Positions 1 to 10,713 of a stretch of DNA of 64,000 bases are shown in pieces; positions within the stretch are counted from its first letter, which is position 1; each line of letters begins with the position of its first letter. The notes under the pieces were generated by a model. That model was not told where the DNA came from. It saw only the letters and a list, made by a program, of their open reading frames with translations, and ran no database searches. This DNA comes from Verrucomicrobiaceae bacterium (GTDB lineage Bacteria > Verrucomicrobiota > Verrucomicrobiia > Verrucomicrobiales > Akkermansiaceae), in assembly GCA_027484055.1 (NCBI GenBank), contig JAIXQH010000051.1, forward strand, positions 1 through 64,000, in the 5' to 3' direction. A program made the translations under genes and the position numbers.

Positions 1-1
1 A

Positions 2-94
2 CTGATCCGGGATCATGAAGTGAAGATTGAACACTCGGAAGCCATGATCTACCTGTCGATGAGCAAGCGAATGCTCGCAAGAATCGCGAACTAG
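2..94 (+). CDS. C-terminal end of a DDE transposase (partial, IS5-like)
   Basis: Only the last 30 codons lie in the window, ending in TAG at 92-94. The tail reads HSEAMIYLSMSKRMLARIAN, which resembles the C-terminal helix of IS5-group DDE transposases, where a SEAM/AxI...LMLRRLA pattern closes the RNase-H-like domain. The catalytic DDE residues would lie upstream of the window. No terminal inverted repeat could be recognised in the 47 bases before folC. The identification rests on a short segment and is tentative. Confidence 0.5.
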   Translation: MIRDHEVKIEHSEAMIYLSMSKRMLARIAN

Positions 95-141
95 ATATTT
101 TTAAGACAGTCTCTTAGAGTTTTCGAAGTTTTGTCGCGCCT

Positions 142-1353
142 TCACTGAGAGCTACTCTGAAAATCGCTGGCAGTGAAAAACGCCCGCGCTTGGCCGACGA
201 GGAACAAGGAGCCTGCCACCAAAATCGGCCCCGAGTGTGCCGCAGCGGCGGTGTAAGCCGCTTCGAAATCCGCAAACAATTCATGCGACGCGGAATCTTG
301 CGGCAGATGCCGGGCAAGCACTGCTGGAGCTACGGCACGCGGCGTACTCACGGGGCATAGGAAAATCCGCGAGGCGAGCGGCGCGAGATGCTGGAGCACA
401 CCTTCGAGATCTTTTCCCTCCACGGCACTGAAAATGAGCTGTGCTTTTTCGTGCGGGAACGTGCGCTGCCAGGTGTTGGCTAACACTTCGGCAGCGTGTG
501 GATTATGCGCGCCATCTAATACCACGCCTGGCCGGATGATTTCAAAACGCCCGGGCCATGACACGTTGCGGAGGCCATAACTGACGCTATCCGAGCTGAG
601 GTGAAGCTGTAACTTGTGCAGCGCAGCGACGGCGAGTGCCGCGTTCCAGAGTTGGTGATCACCCGCCAGTGCCATGGGATAGCCGAGCAAGGGCGCGTCG
701 ATGAATTCGAGTGGCGAGCGGCTTTCATTTGCCTCTTTTTCGAGCACTGCGCGGGCGTCGGGATGCTGCGGGGCAGAAATCACAGGCTTTCCAGGGACGA
801 GTATCCCGGCCTTTTCCCGAGCGATTTTCTCCAAGGTGTCGCCGAGATACTCCGTATGATCCATTCCGATGGGGGTAATCACGCAGAGATCTGCCGGCAC
901 GGCGGTGGTGGCGTCCAAGCGCCCACCCATGCCCGTTTCTAAAATGATGATTTCACACTCGCAGCGGCGGAACCACTTCATGGCGAGCACGAGAGAAATT
1001 TCAAAAAACGTCGGATGCGTCTCCATGCGCTCGCAGAGACCCCGCAACTCGGTGAGAAGTGCTGCGCAGGCTTCCTCAGGGATTTCTTGGCCGCTAACCT
1101 TGATCCGCTCGCGGTAGTCGATCAGGTGAGGCGAGGTGAAAAGCCCACAGCGCTGACCGCAAGCGCGGGCGATGCTGTCCATCATCGCGCACGTACTTCC
1201 CTTCCCGTTCGTCCCCGCCACGTGGATGACGGTCACGCCGTGCGCCGGGTAAGCGAGAGCTTCTTTCAACAAGTGCCGAGGCCCCTCCAGCCCCAACTTC
1301 ACGCCGAACAGTTGGGTGGAATAAAGCCATTCGAGCGCGGCGCGGTAGTTCAT
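142..1353 (-). CDS. folC: Bifunctional folylpolyglutamate synthase / dihydrofolate synthase
   Basis: Mur-ligase-type ATPase that joins glutamate to dihydropteroate and extends the glutamate tail of folates in the cytoplasm. The protein is 403 residues, slightly short of the usual 420-430. The P-loop GTNGKGST is at about residues 47-54, followed by the family's TSPHL segment and an ILETGMGGRLDATT motif. The C-terminal Mur-ligase domain carries DGAHNPH. It starts at ATG 1353, 18 bases after the stop of the upstream DUF1080 gene on the same strand, so the two may be cotranscribed although no functional link is obvious. Confident from the motifs. Confidence 0.95.
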   Translation of the reverse strand: MNYRAALEWLYSTQLFGVKLGLEGPRHLLKEALAYPAHGVTVIHVAGTNGKGSTCAMMDSIARACGQRCGLFTSPHLIDYRERIKVSGQEIPEEACAALLTELRGLCERMETHPTFFEISLVLAMKWFRRCECEIIILETGMGGRLDATTAVPADLCVITPIGMDHTEYLGDTLEKIAREKAGILVPGKPVISAPQHPDARAVLEKEANESRSPLEFIDAPLLGYPMALAGDHQLWNAALAVAALHKLQLHLSSDSVSYGLRNVSWPGRFEIIRPGVVLDGAHNPHAAEVLANTWQRTFPHEKAQLIFSAVEGKDLEGVLQHLAPLASRIFLCPVSTPRAVAPAVLARHLPQDSASHELFADFEAAYTAAAAHSGPILVAGSLFLVGQARAFFTASDFQSSSQ

Positions 1354-1371
1354 GAATGCTGGCGCTGGGGC

Positions 1372-2625
1372 TTACTCGGGCTTGATCCAGAAATTCGCGA
1401 AATCGATCGCCGAGCCACAGCCTTGCAGGCCGATGGCACCTCTCGCAGGCAGACCCGTGAGTTTGGCGTTTTCGATCACCGGACGGCCATTGAGCGAAAC
1501 GGAAATGACGTCGCCCTTGAGGGAGATCATCGTTCGATTCCACTCACCCAACGGACGATCCGCCTTCAGCTTTGGAGTGGTGGCGTCGCGGATTTCAGGA
1601 GTACTGCGGTAGCCATGAATTTCTCCCGAGCCGCAGCTCCAGTTCCAGAGATTCACCTCGGCAGGCAGATGACCGCGGAGGTAGATCCCGCTGTTCTGAA
1701 GCTGAATTTGTTCGAGTTCGATACTACCGCTCGGCGAACGCTTCTCCGTGCCATCCGCCTGAATGAGCGGGGCCCCCTCGAGCGGGCCTTGACGAGTCCA
1801 GCGCCAATCGAAAACGAGCGTGCAGTCGCCATACTCCTCGACCGACCACAGATCGGCGGGACTGCCACTATATTTTAAAATGCCATTCGACGCGTTCCAT
1901 GAAGTGGATTCGCCGAGTTTCCAGCCGGCGAGATTTTTCCCATTGAACAAGCTTCGATACCCAGCCGCCGTCACTCCGGCGGTATTCGCAAGCGGCGCGG
2001 CTTCTAAAATGCGGATGTTCTGAAACGCGACGCGCCCACCATTTCCAAGCAGCGCAATGTGCCCGGCCCGGCGGTTGACTCCCGGGTGCTGTGGATTCCG
2101 GATTCTGATTTCATCGAGATTTGAGCGCAGCACCACCTCGTCGTTGAGCATGATCATCAAGCCAGAAGTCGTCACTGTCACTCGCTGGTGATTCCACTCA
2201 CCGGCCGGCTTCAGGCGAGCTGGCTTGGCAGGTGCGAGCAAGAAAATGGAGCTATTTCGCTGCGATGGCGTGAGGCTGAGATTCTGCGGCGAATCATTAT
2301 CCAGCAGCTGTAGCTTCATGCCCTGGTAAGCTGGATCTCCAGTCCCGCCATAATGAAGGCTCAACCCACCGTTTTTGCCCACAGGGAGCATGAAATCAAA
2401 ATCCAGCGTGTAATTCGCAAACCACTCCTCCGTGACGAGAGCCTTCCCCTCCGGCGTGCAAACGATGGTGCCATTTTCCACCGTGAAGCCCTCCCCGGTC
2501 CATCCACTCAGGTCTTTTCCATTAAATAAAAGCCGCGCTGCAGGCTCTTCCGCTGCCATGCTTGAAACGCAACACATCCCTATAGAAATCGCCCAAAAAG
2601 CGGATAATCGAAATATCATTGGCAT
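1372..2625 (-). CDS. Secreted protein with two DUF1080 (3-keto-disaccharide hydrolase-like) domains
   Basis: 417 residues. Residues 1-25 form a signal peptide: a basic/hydrophobic start, then a cleavage-like SSMAAEE. Two concanavalin-like beta-sandwich DUF1080 domains follow, each opening with the family hallmark LFNGKDLSGW (about residue 33) or LFNGKNLAGWK (about residue 227). Some members of this family hydrolyse 3-keto-glucosides or bind polysaccharides, and they are greatly expanded in Planctomycetes and Verrucomicrobia. The substrate cannot be told from sequence. It acts outside the cytoplasm. It is encoded just upstream of folC on the same strand. Confidence 0.85.
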   Translation of the reverse strand: MPMIFRLSAFWAISIGMCCVSSMAAEEPAARLLFNGKDLSGWTGEGFTVENGTIVCTPEGKALVTEEWFANYTLDFDFMLPVGKNGGLSLHYGGTGDPAYQGMKLQLLDNDSPQNLSLTPSQRNSSIFLLAPAKPARLKPAGEWNHQRVTVTTSGLMIMLNDEVVLRSNLDEIRIRNPQHPGVNRRAGHIALLGNGGRVAFQNIRILEAAPLANTAGVTAAGYRSLFNGKNLAGWKLGESTSWNASNGILKYSGSPADLWSVEEYGDCTLVFDWRWTRQGPLEGAPLIQADGTEKRSPSGSIELEQIQLQNSGIYLRGHLPAEVNLWNWSCGSGEIHGYRSTPEIRDATTPKLKADRPLGEWNRTMISLKGDVISVSLNGRPVIENAKLTGLPARGAIGLQGCGSAIDFANFWIKPE

Positions 2626-2635
2626 CGTGAGTTAG

Positions 2636-5092
<2,457 letters not shown>

Positions 5093-5110
5093 GAGGCCTA
5101 GAACTCAACC

Positions 5111-5153
5111 AACCTCAAGTCCACAGTTGCGGCTGTAGGCTTGAGGTTTTTTT
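5111..5153 (+). terminator. Rho-independent terminator of katG
   Basis: Nine-base perfect arms AACCTCAAG (5111-5119) and CTTGAGGTT (5140-5148), with an inner ACAG/CTGT pairing, run directly into a tract of seven T. It begins 18 bases after the katG stop codon. It also separates katG from the convergent gene ending at 5168. Confidence 0.85.
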
Positions 5154-5167
5154 GAACTTCAACTCAC

Positions 5168-6145
5168 TCAGTGAGCCATCCGCCCGAGTTCACGCGCCAC
5201 AAGCATCAGGATCTCTCGCACCCCAGGCGCGAAGCCACCTTCTGTCTGCACCGCCAAGATCACCGAACCCTCACGGATAAAATCCAGCGGAGTGGAACCT
5301 GAATACAGCTTCAGCTCGCTCCCGCCGAAGCCCAGATTCGACATCATGTGCTTCAGAGACTCCACCGTCGCCATATCATGTGCATGCAAGCGGGCGAGAT
5401 TCCGGATTCCAGGCAGCGCCCGTGAGCGCTTGAGGATTTCCTCCTCATTCATCTCACGGTCCATCCCGAAAATCGCCCGCAGCTCAAGCTGGCGAATGGA
5501 AAATGAATCCGATTGCGAGTCCTGCACAGGAGCTGGAGCAGGCACGGAATAGGTCGGCGCTGGCGCTGGAGCAGCAGGCGCGGCGACCGGACCCGGAGGC
5601 GCAAATGAAGTGGGAACCTGCACCGCCACCGGTGCCGTCGGATAGGATTGAGCAGCCATCCCAGGATAACCAGGTGGTGGCCCTACGACTTGGGCCGCCG
5701 GTGCGTATCCTGCCGGAGCATAGCCCTGCTGCGGCGGACTGGCCGGCCAACCATTGAACGCTTGCATCGGCTGCGGCATCTGACCCTCCACGGCAAAGGG
5801 AGAAGCGCCCATTGGCGGTGGCTGTGCTCCGGGAAAGGAAAACGCCGCCGCATGGTAGGCCTTCGCCTGCGCCTCGAAGCCGAAACCCTCATCCGCATCC
5901 CCGGGATAGATTGCCGCCTCAGGCTTTCGCCGCTCTGGCAGGCGGACACCGCGCCCAGACTCACTCTGAGGTGCTGCGGTTGGAGCCTCGAAAACGCTGA
6001 ACGGGGATTCCGGGCGAGCGGCACCGGCAAAAGGACTGGTCGGCGGCGAGGGCTCTTCACTCTCGGGAGCTATGGCAAATGGCGAATCCCGGGGGGAGGC
6101 AGGTTGAGTTGGAAAATTATCAAAGATTCCTCGGTTAGTGCTCAT
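5168..6145 (-). CDS. Proline/alanine-rich protein of unknown function
   Basis: 325 residues. The first ~215 are low-complexity, dominated by Pro, Ala, Gln and Gly, with repeated SPFA and GYAPAGYAPA-like stretches. The last ~105 residues look folded: a predicted helix bundle from about residue 220 (SIRQLELRAIFGMDREMNEEEILKRS is the start region) followed by a mixed alpha/beta end. No signal peptide or membrane segment is visible. It lies downstream of def on the same strand with a 103-base gap. I do not recognise the family; a surface or scaffold role would be a guess. Confidence 0.75.
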   Translation of the reverse strand: MSTNRGIFDNFPTQPASPRDSPFAIAPESEEPSPPTSPFAGAARPESPFSVFEAPTAAPQSESGRGVRLPERRKPEAAIYPGDADEGFGFEAQAKAYHAAAFSFPGAQPPPMGASPFAVEGQMPQPMQAFNGWPASPPQQGYAPAGYAPAAQVVGPPPGYPGMAAQSYPTAPVAVQVPTSFAPPGPVAAPAAPAPAPTYSVPAPAPVQDSQSDSFSIRQLELRAIFGMDREMNEEEILKRSRALPGIRNLARLHAHDMATVESLKHMMSNLGFGGSELKLYSGSTPLDFIREGSVILAVQTEGGFAPGVREILMLVARELGRMAH

Positions 6146-6248
6146 AAGAATTTGCGGTTAATAGACTGGCGGTCAGAAACAAATGGCTTTCTGTCACCTC
6201 AGATTCTTCCCATGTGCCCTAGGAAGTCGAGCATTGCCATAAAAAGTT

Positions 6249-6806
6249 TTAGGAGCCTTCATACTCTTCTAAAAGGCGTTTCAGGCGGTTTTTCATCGAG
6301 ACTTTCGTCACCGCCGGCAGCCGATCAACAAACAGCACGCCGTTTAAATGGTCGATCTCATGCTGCAGCGCCCGCGCCAGCAAGCCGTCCGTTTCCACCA
6401 CCAGCACCGAGCCATCGAGTTGCGGGAGAGTCGCTTTCACTGTCTCCGGCCGCCGCACTTCCGCGCGGATGCCGCGCAGACTCAAGCAGCCCTCCATCCC
6501 GAACTCCTTCGCCTGGCCAAAGGCTAAGTCCGGATTGATGAAAATCAGCGGCATGATCGAGTCCAACTCGGCATCCTCACCATTCACCTTCAGAAATGAA
6601 ATGCATTCTGGATCATGTGAAACGTCGATCACCGCCAAGCGGATGTCCTCACCGATTTGAGGAGCCGCAAGACCCACCCCATTTGCCTCCACCATCGTGT
6701 CCAACATGTCCGCCACCAGCTCGATGAGTTCTTCATTAACCTCCGTGACCGGACGGCAGCGCAAGCGGAGGACAGGATGGCCGTATTGGACAATTTTTCG
6801 AATCAT
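6249..6806 (-). CDS. def: Peptide deformylase
   Basis: 185 residues. Removes the N-formyl group from nascent proteins using a metal centre. All three family motifs are present: GVGLAAPQIG (residues 43-52), EGCLS (105-109, Cys ligand) and HEIDH (149-153, two His ligands and the catalytic Glu). The gene lies 40 bases downstream of the PEP-CTERM membrane protein on the same strand. fmt, the usual partner of def, is not in the window. A housekeeping gene with no oddities. Confidence 0.96.
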   Translation of the reverse strand: MIRKIVQYGHPVLRLRCRPVTEVNEELIELVADMLDTMVEANGVGLAAPQIGEDIRLAVIDVSHDPECISFLKVNGEDAELDSIMPLIFINPDLAFGQAKEFGMEGCLSLRGIRAEVRRPETVKATLPQLDGSVLVVETDGLLARALQHEIDHLNGVLFVDRLPAVTKVSMKNRLKRLLEEYEGS

Positions 6807-6846
6807 AATCAGTTGGCCAAATTCCTAGCCGACGCGATTGGAAAGG

Positions 6847-9456
6847 TCAAACCTCAGAAATCAATCCCTGCTCACACGTCTCACGCCGTCTCCGCAGCAG
6901 CGCAGCGGCAGACGTTAGCAGCACCAGCAAACTCGTCGAAGGCTCAGGCACGATCGGGATCTTGGGCGTTGCGCTGCCATCCGCCGGAGTCAGCCCGTGC
7001 TCGTCATATTGTTGCTGAGTTTCCAGAACAACGGCTCCGGAAAATCGTGTCACCAATTGGTAGCGTGCCGCAAGTTCAGCGCGGCCAGCATCCGTCAGGG
7101 GACTCGACATCGACTCCGCCGTAGAAGCCGCCCACAGCCGTGCCAGATGATCCCAGACCTTGGTGCCGGAATTGCTTTCGAGAGTGGCCGCACGTTTCCA
7201 TGTCCAGGCGGCAGCTTGATACCCAGTCCGTAAATCGGTGAGAAGCTGCGCAAAATCCCGCTCCGGCCCGTGCAGCATCGGCATGTTCTGAATACAGCCA
7301 GTCTGGTAGATCGCTTCTACCAGACGGTTAGGTCCAGCAGCGGCTGCGATTTCATAAATCACCGGGCGCACCGCACCTCGCTCTAGCTCCTGCAGCAGCG
7401 CTTCCGACTGTGACAGACCCACAGCCTGCGGCCCGTGAATCCAAACAATCGGCCCTCCGGACTCGCGCGCCAAGCGGAGACATTCACGCAGCGCCGGCTC
7501 GTTGTCACGCCCGCCAGTGAATGAATAAGTCTCCAACTCTTTCAACGATACCCGCCGTGCGTGATCATCCGCCAGCACCATGGTCACGCCCCCACTCTGC
7601 TGGCTGCTTAGCGTCTTGACGATCCAGTCCTTCGCCGGGGCCAGAGCTGCTGAACCATCGATTAGCACCATGACTTGGCTCACCGCTGGACGCTGCAAGG
7701 TCGTCGGTTCACGCACGAGAAATCGCTCCTCGGGCTTGGCAAATGGGTCCTCACACCACACGACCGCCGCCGCCTTGGGCAAGGAATGAGCACATACGGC
7801 AGTGCCAGAAGCTAGCAAGCTCGCTCGACCAAGGCGCGCCACCAACGAGCGGCCAGTTCCGTCTTGGACCGATTTTTGTGATTTCCCATCACCCGATAGC
7901 TCAAATTCACAATCCCCCTGGAGCCACACCGCGTTTTCCAAATTCCACATAAACCCGAAATTCCGCTCCACCACATACGGCAGCTCCCAGCGGCCTTGCT
8001 GCAGCGGCGCACTCACGCCAAGTCGGATCTTCATCTCCCCATTCGCTGGGACCGGGAAGCACTGCACCATCACCGTGTCCGGCCCCACCACATTCACCAA
8101 CACCGGATCGCGCCGCTGCACCACCGCCACCGCTTTATACGCCGCCTTCACCTTAGAAATCGTGCTGAACGCAGCCTCCCGCGGCTCGCCATTCACCCAC
8201 AGCGTCAGCCTGGATACCCGCCCACCTGCCGGTAATTTCACCAGACACCGCGCCTCATTCGGTTGGCTGGAACCGTTCTTAAAAACCATCGTCCACTCGC
8301 CATAGCCGATCCTCGACGCCGCATCCACATGCACATCCATGCGCGATTCGCTCAAATCCAATTTTTTCAATCGTGCCGCCACCTGATCACTGCCGCGCTG
8401 CTCGTCGAGTTCAAAATCATCCATCCCATGCCTGCCCCCTAGCCACAAGCCACCTTGGCCACTTGGCGGTTTTAGCGAATTGAACGGCTTGCCCGTCACC
8501 CGGAAAAACACGTTCCGCGCTTCACTCGAACTGCCGCGACCCACCCCTTTTAATCCAAAAATCCCCGGCAGACTCCCCCATGTGGACGTCATCCAGCCCG
8601 AGAGATCCGTCGCCGCACCCATCCGGCCGCCTCCCTCATAGCACGCATTTAGCAAGGTGCGTTCCGAGTGAAATCCTCGCAACCGCGACACGGCGACGAA
8701 CGAGTCCCGCCCCTCCTCCTGCGCGGCGATAAGATTCACCCGCGTCCATACAGACGGCCCCTCCAGAGCCAGCAAGACACTGACACTTGCCAACACCCCA
8801 AGCCGCCACCCCCGTTTGAAGAGCCTCGGTTCCGGTGAAATCAACCGCGCACGACGACCGATTATCCACGAATAGATGGCCGCTAGAATCGGCGTCAGCG
8901 ACAGCATCCCCAAGCCAAAAATGATCAATGCAATCAGCGACATGTGAATGATCGGTAAAAACAACAAGCCGTAGAACAACGTCGTCACCAGCGTGAACCC
9001 CGCCGCCGCCCCCCGCGTGGACTCCTTACCCGTCCCCCGCATGAGCCATGTGTTCAAAATCGGCACCAGCGCAATCCAGCTCGCATGCCACCACGTCGGC
9101 ACCGGGGAGAAAAAGGCGCCGCCACAGAGCTTCGTCAGCAGCTCCAAGAGTAACACCCCAAGCGGCATCACCACCCCGAACGTCCATTTCGAAAATCCTC
9201 CCTGTTCCCGCGAAACCGGCACCTCCCACATCCAATCCTCCACCGATCGGTAACCCGCATCGAGCCGTGCCAGCAGGTTCTCCAAATGCGTCAGCCCGAT
9301 CACGGCCGCTTCCGACTTCTCGACCTCCTCGTAGATGTGCCGCCTCAAGTCATCCTTCAACTCAGCAGCCTCCTCCCCCTCGAAGCCTTCACGCGTCGCC
9401 CGTTCCTGAAGGTATTCCGTCAAGCGCTGCTCTGATTGTGTTGTCCAATTTTTCAT
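6847..9456 (-). CDS. Membrane protein with VIT-like region and PEP-CTERM sorting tail
   Basis: 869 residues. The N-terminus (1-75) is charged and helical, similar to the HAAS-type leader often found beside PadR regulators. Four to five hydrophobic helices follow at about residues 90-235. The large extracytoplasmic part includes a VIT-like stretch around residues 400-490 (KAAYKAVAVVQRRDP, then a VFP-type strand CFPVPANGEMKIRLG), then a region that resembles a vWA fold (VMVLIDGSAAL). The C-terminus has VPEPSTSLLVLL followed by a hydrophobic helix and an RRRR cluster, the exosortase/PEP-CTERM architecture. The gene is preceded by a PadR-type regulator with 18 bases between them, so the regulator probably controls it. 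Confidence 0.8.
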   Translation of the reverse strand: MKNWTTQSEQRLTEYLQERATREGFEGEEAAELKDDLRRHIYEEVEKSEAAVIGLTHLENLLARLDAGYRSVEDWMWEVPVSREQGGFSKWTFGVVMPLGVLLLELLTKLCGGAFFSPVPTWWHASWIALVPILNTWLMRGTGKESTRGAAAGFTLVTTLFYGLLFLPIIHMSLIALIIFGLGMLSLTPILAAIYSWIIGRRARLISPEPRLFKRGWRLGVLASVSVLLALEGPSVWTRVNLIAAQEEGRDSFVAVSRLRGFHSERTLLNACYEGGGRMGAATDLSGWMTSTWGSLPGIFGLKGVGRGSSSEARNVFFRVTGKPFNSLKPPSGQGGLWLGGRHGMDDFELDEQRGSDQVAARLKKLDLSESRMDVHVDAASRIGYGEWTMVFKNGSSQPNEARCLVKLPAGGRVSRLTLWVNGEPREAAFSTISKVKAAYKAVAVVQRRDPVLVNVVGPDTVMVQCFPVPANGEMKIRLGVSAPLQQGRWELPYVVERNFGFMWNLENAVWLQGDCEFELSGDGKSQKSVQDGTGRSLVARLGRASLLASGTAVCAHSLPKAAAVVWCEDPFAKPEERFLVREPTTLQRPAVSQVMVLIDGSAALAPAKDWIVKTLSSQQSGGVTMVLADDHARRVSLKELETYSFTGGRDNEPALRECLRLARESGGPIVWIHGPQAVGLSQSEALLQELERGAVRPVIYEIAAAAGPNRLVEAIYQTGCIQNMPMLHGPERDFAQLLTDLRTGYQAAAWTWKRAATLESNSGTKVWDHLARLWAASTAESMSSPLTDAGRAELAARYQLVTRFSGAVVLETQQQYDEHGLTPADGSATPKIPIVPEPSTSLLVLLTSAAALLRRRRETCEQGLISEV

Positions 9457-9474
9457 GTTGAAACTCTGATTTTT

Positions 9475-9891
9475 TTATCGTGCTCCCGGCGTCTCCTGCT
9501 CCACGGGTAAAAGTCCCGTGAAGCCCACACTTGCCTGAAAATCCACCACCCCCCGCCGCATTTCCGAAAAATGCAGCTCCATCTCCACCGCCAGCGCCCT
9601 CCCCGCCGCCGTCGACGAATAATACTTCCGTGCCGGCCCTTCCGCCGACTCCTCCAAGCGAGTCGTCACCAGCCCCTGCCGCTTCAGCCGTGCCAGCAAC
9701 GGGTAAATCGACCCCTCCGCCACCCCCACACCCGGCACCGCCACCAGTGCTTTTACCAGCGCGTAGCCATACCACTCGGCGGCTGACAAGGCCATCAAGA
9801 TGCAAAGATCCAAGACCCCCTTCCGCATCTGGATCGTCCAATTCTCAAAAAGTGCGGCTGAAGTCTCCCGCTCCACTGACGTCTCACTCAT
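9475..9891 (-). CDS. PadR-family transcriptional regulator
   Basis: Winged-helix regulator with the PadR signature: MRKGVLDLCILMAL, then YGYALVKAL, GSIYPLLARLKRQGLV, and RKYYSSTAAGRALA. I place the start at ATG 9891 (MSETSVERE); in-frame ATGs at 9900 and 9912 would add 3 or 7 residues and none has a convincing ribosome site. The partner is presumably the membrane protein immediately downstream, whose charged N-terminal leader is typical of genes paired with PadR proteins. A palindrome lies directly upstream and could serve autorepression. Confidence 0.88.
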   Translation of the reverse strand: MSETSVERETSAALFENWTIQMRKGVLDLCILMALSAAEWYGYALVKALVAVPGVGVAEGSIYPLLARLKRQGLVTTRLEESAEGPARKYYSSTAAGRALAVEMELHFSEMRRGVVDFQASVGFTGLLPVEQETPGAR

Positions 9892-9903
9892 CGCCACCAT
9901 GTA

Positions 9904-9914
9904 GCATGCCATGC
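9904..9914. promoter_or_regulatory. Palindrome GCATGCCATGC upstream of the PadR gene (putative operator)
   Basis: An 11-base perfect inverted repeat (GCATG-C-CATGC) lies 13 bases upstream of the preferred PadR start. PadR proteins generally bind AT-containing dyads near their own promoters. Assignment is by position only; the classical ATGT-N8-ACAT PadR consensus is only partly matched. Confidence 0.35.
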
Positions 9915-10036
9915 AAGGTAGCCGTCAATCCCATTTTTATCTCACAGCCCTCGCAAGTTCAGCCAAGGAAATCCAATCCAAGTATTGACAGCCCGGCTCA
10001 TCCACCCTACTCACTCGTCCCCCAAGCCACCTCTGT

Positions 10037-10111
10037 GGCGGAGTAGCCAAGTGGTAAGGCAATGGTTTGCAAAACCGTCATGCGTGGGTTCGATTCCCAC
10101 CTCCGCCTCCA
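10037..10111 (+). tRNA. tRNA-Cys (anticodon GCA)
   Basis: Cloverleaf read by eye. The acceptor stem is GGCGGAG/CTCCGCC. The D-arm contains AAGTGGTAA. The anticodon stem-loop is ATGGT-TTGCAAA-ACCGT, giving anticodon GCA. The T-arm GTGGG-TTCGATT-CCCAC is complete. The discriminator T and an encoded CCA follow (10108-10111). Accessory DNA starts immediately 3' of this gene, consistent with its 3' end being an integration target, although I found no second copy of the tRNA 3' end in the window. Confidence 0.96.
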
Positions 10112-10713
10112 GTCTTAAGCCCTTAAAGATCAGGGATTTAGGTATCGGAATAGCCTCATATTAGGTAATACCGAAGTTGCCAACTTTAGCCAAAAATTGC
10201 CACTTTTTGCCACTTTTACCAATAGGTTGCCAATAGGTGAATTTGGGCCTTTCCGCTGATTCACTTCCCCTGCCATGATGCCTCGCGGCTTGCCCTGCCC
10301 CTTAAGCCAGAGACTTTTGGAGCACGGAGGGATGGAGCCTGAAAGAAAGTCCAGCTGTGCCGGGGATAAGATGCTGCGATCAGGCTGGACCGCTGGGAGA
10401 GAATTTTCCTGCCAACCACCCACTGACAAGTTCGCCGCATCAGGCGGGATAAATACCCTCGACGAACTGACTTAAAAAAGGCAGGAAGATGTCCCAATGA
10501 CATTGGTGCCTTTGAACGCAATTTGGGATGATGACGAATGGGTCAGTTGGCCGTCGCTCGGATATCGACGGAGTGGCATTACAAATCCCGACTCATCGAC
10601 CCCAAGACCTTAGGCAAAGAGGCCGGCAAACTCGCAAAGTTGAATTGGCATGTACATGACGACTCAGCCAATCAATCATGATTTGCTCATAAAAATACTC
10701 AATATTTTCTGAT
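10112..10713. other. 602-base intergenic region at the island border
   Basis: Between tRNA-Cys and the first island gene. It contains the phased decamer array at 10177-10236 described separately. Short reading frames exist on both strands, but none has a ribosome site or a recognisable domain. A tract around 10660-10712 is AT-rich and may hold the promoter of the downstream operon. No terminator was recognised. Confidence 0.5.
10177..10236 (+). repeat. Six phased 10-bp repeats (TTGCCA-type iterons)
   Basis: Six consecutive 10-base units start at 10177, 10187, 10197, 10207, 10217 and 10227: TTGCCAACTT, TAGCCAAAAA, TTGCCACTTT, TTGCCACTTT, TACCAATAGG, TTGCCAATAG. Four begin exactly TTGCCA and the other two are one- or two-base variants. 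The 10-base period places every site on the same face of the helix. Position beside a tRNA 3' end suggests arm-type binding sites for an integrase or excisionase, or iterons of a lost replicon. Confidence 0.65.

Noticed and set aside
10130-10429. 99-codon minus-strand frame beside tRNA-Cys
   Set aside because: No ribosome site, no recognisable domain, and it runs through the phased decamer array.
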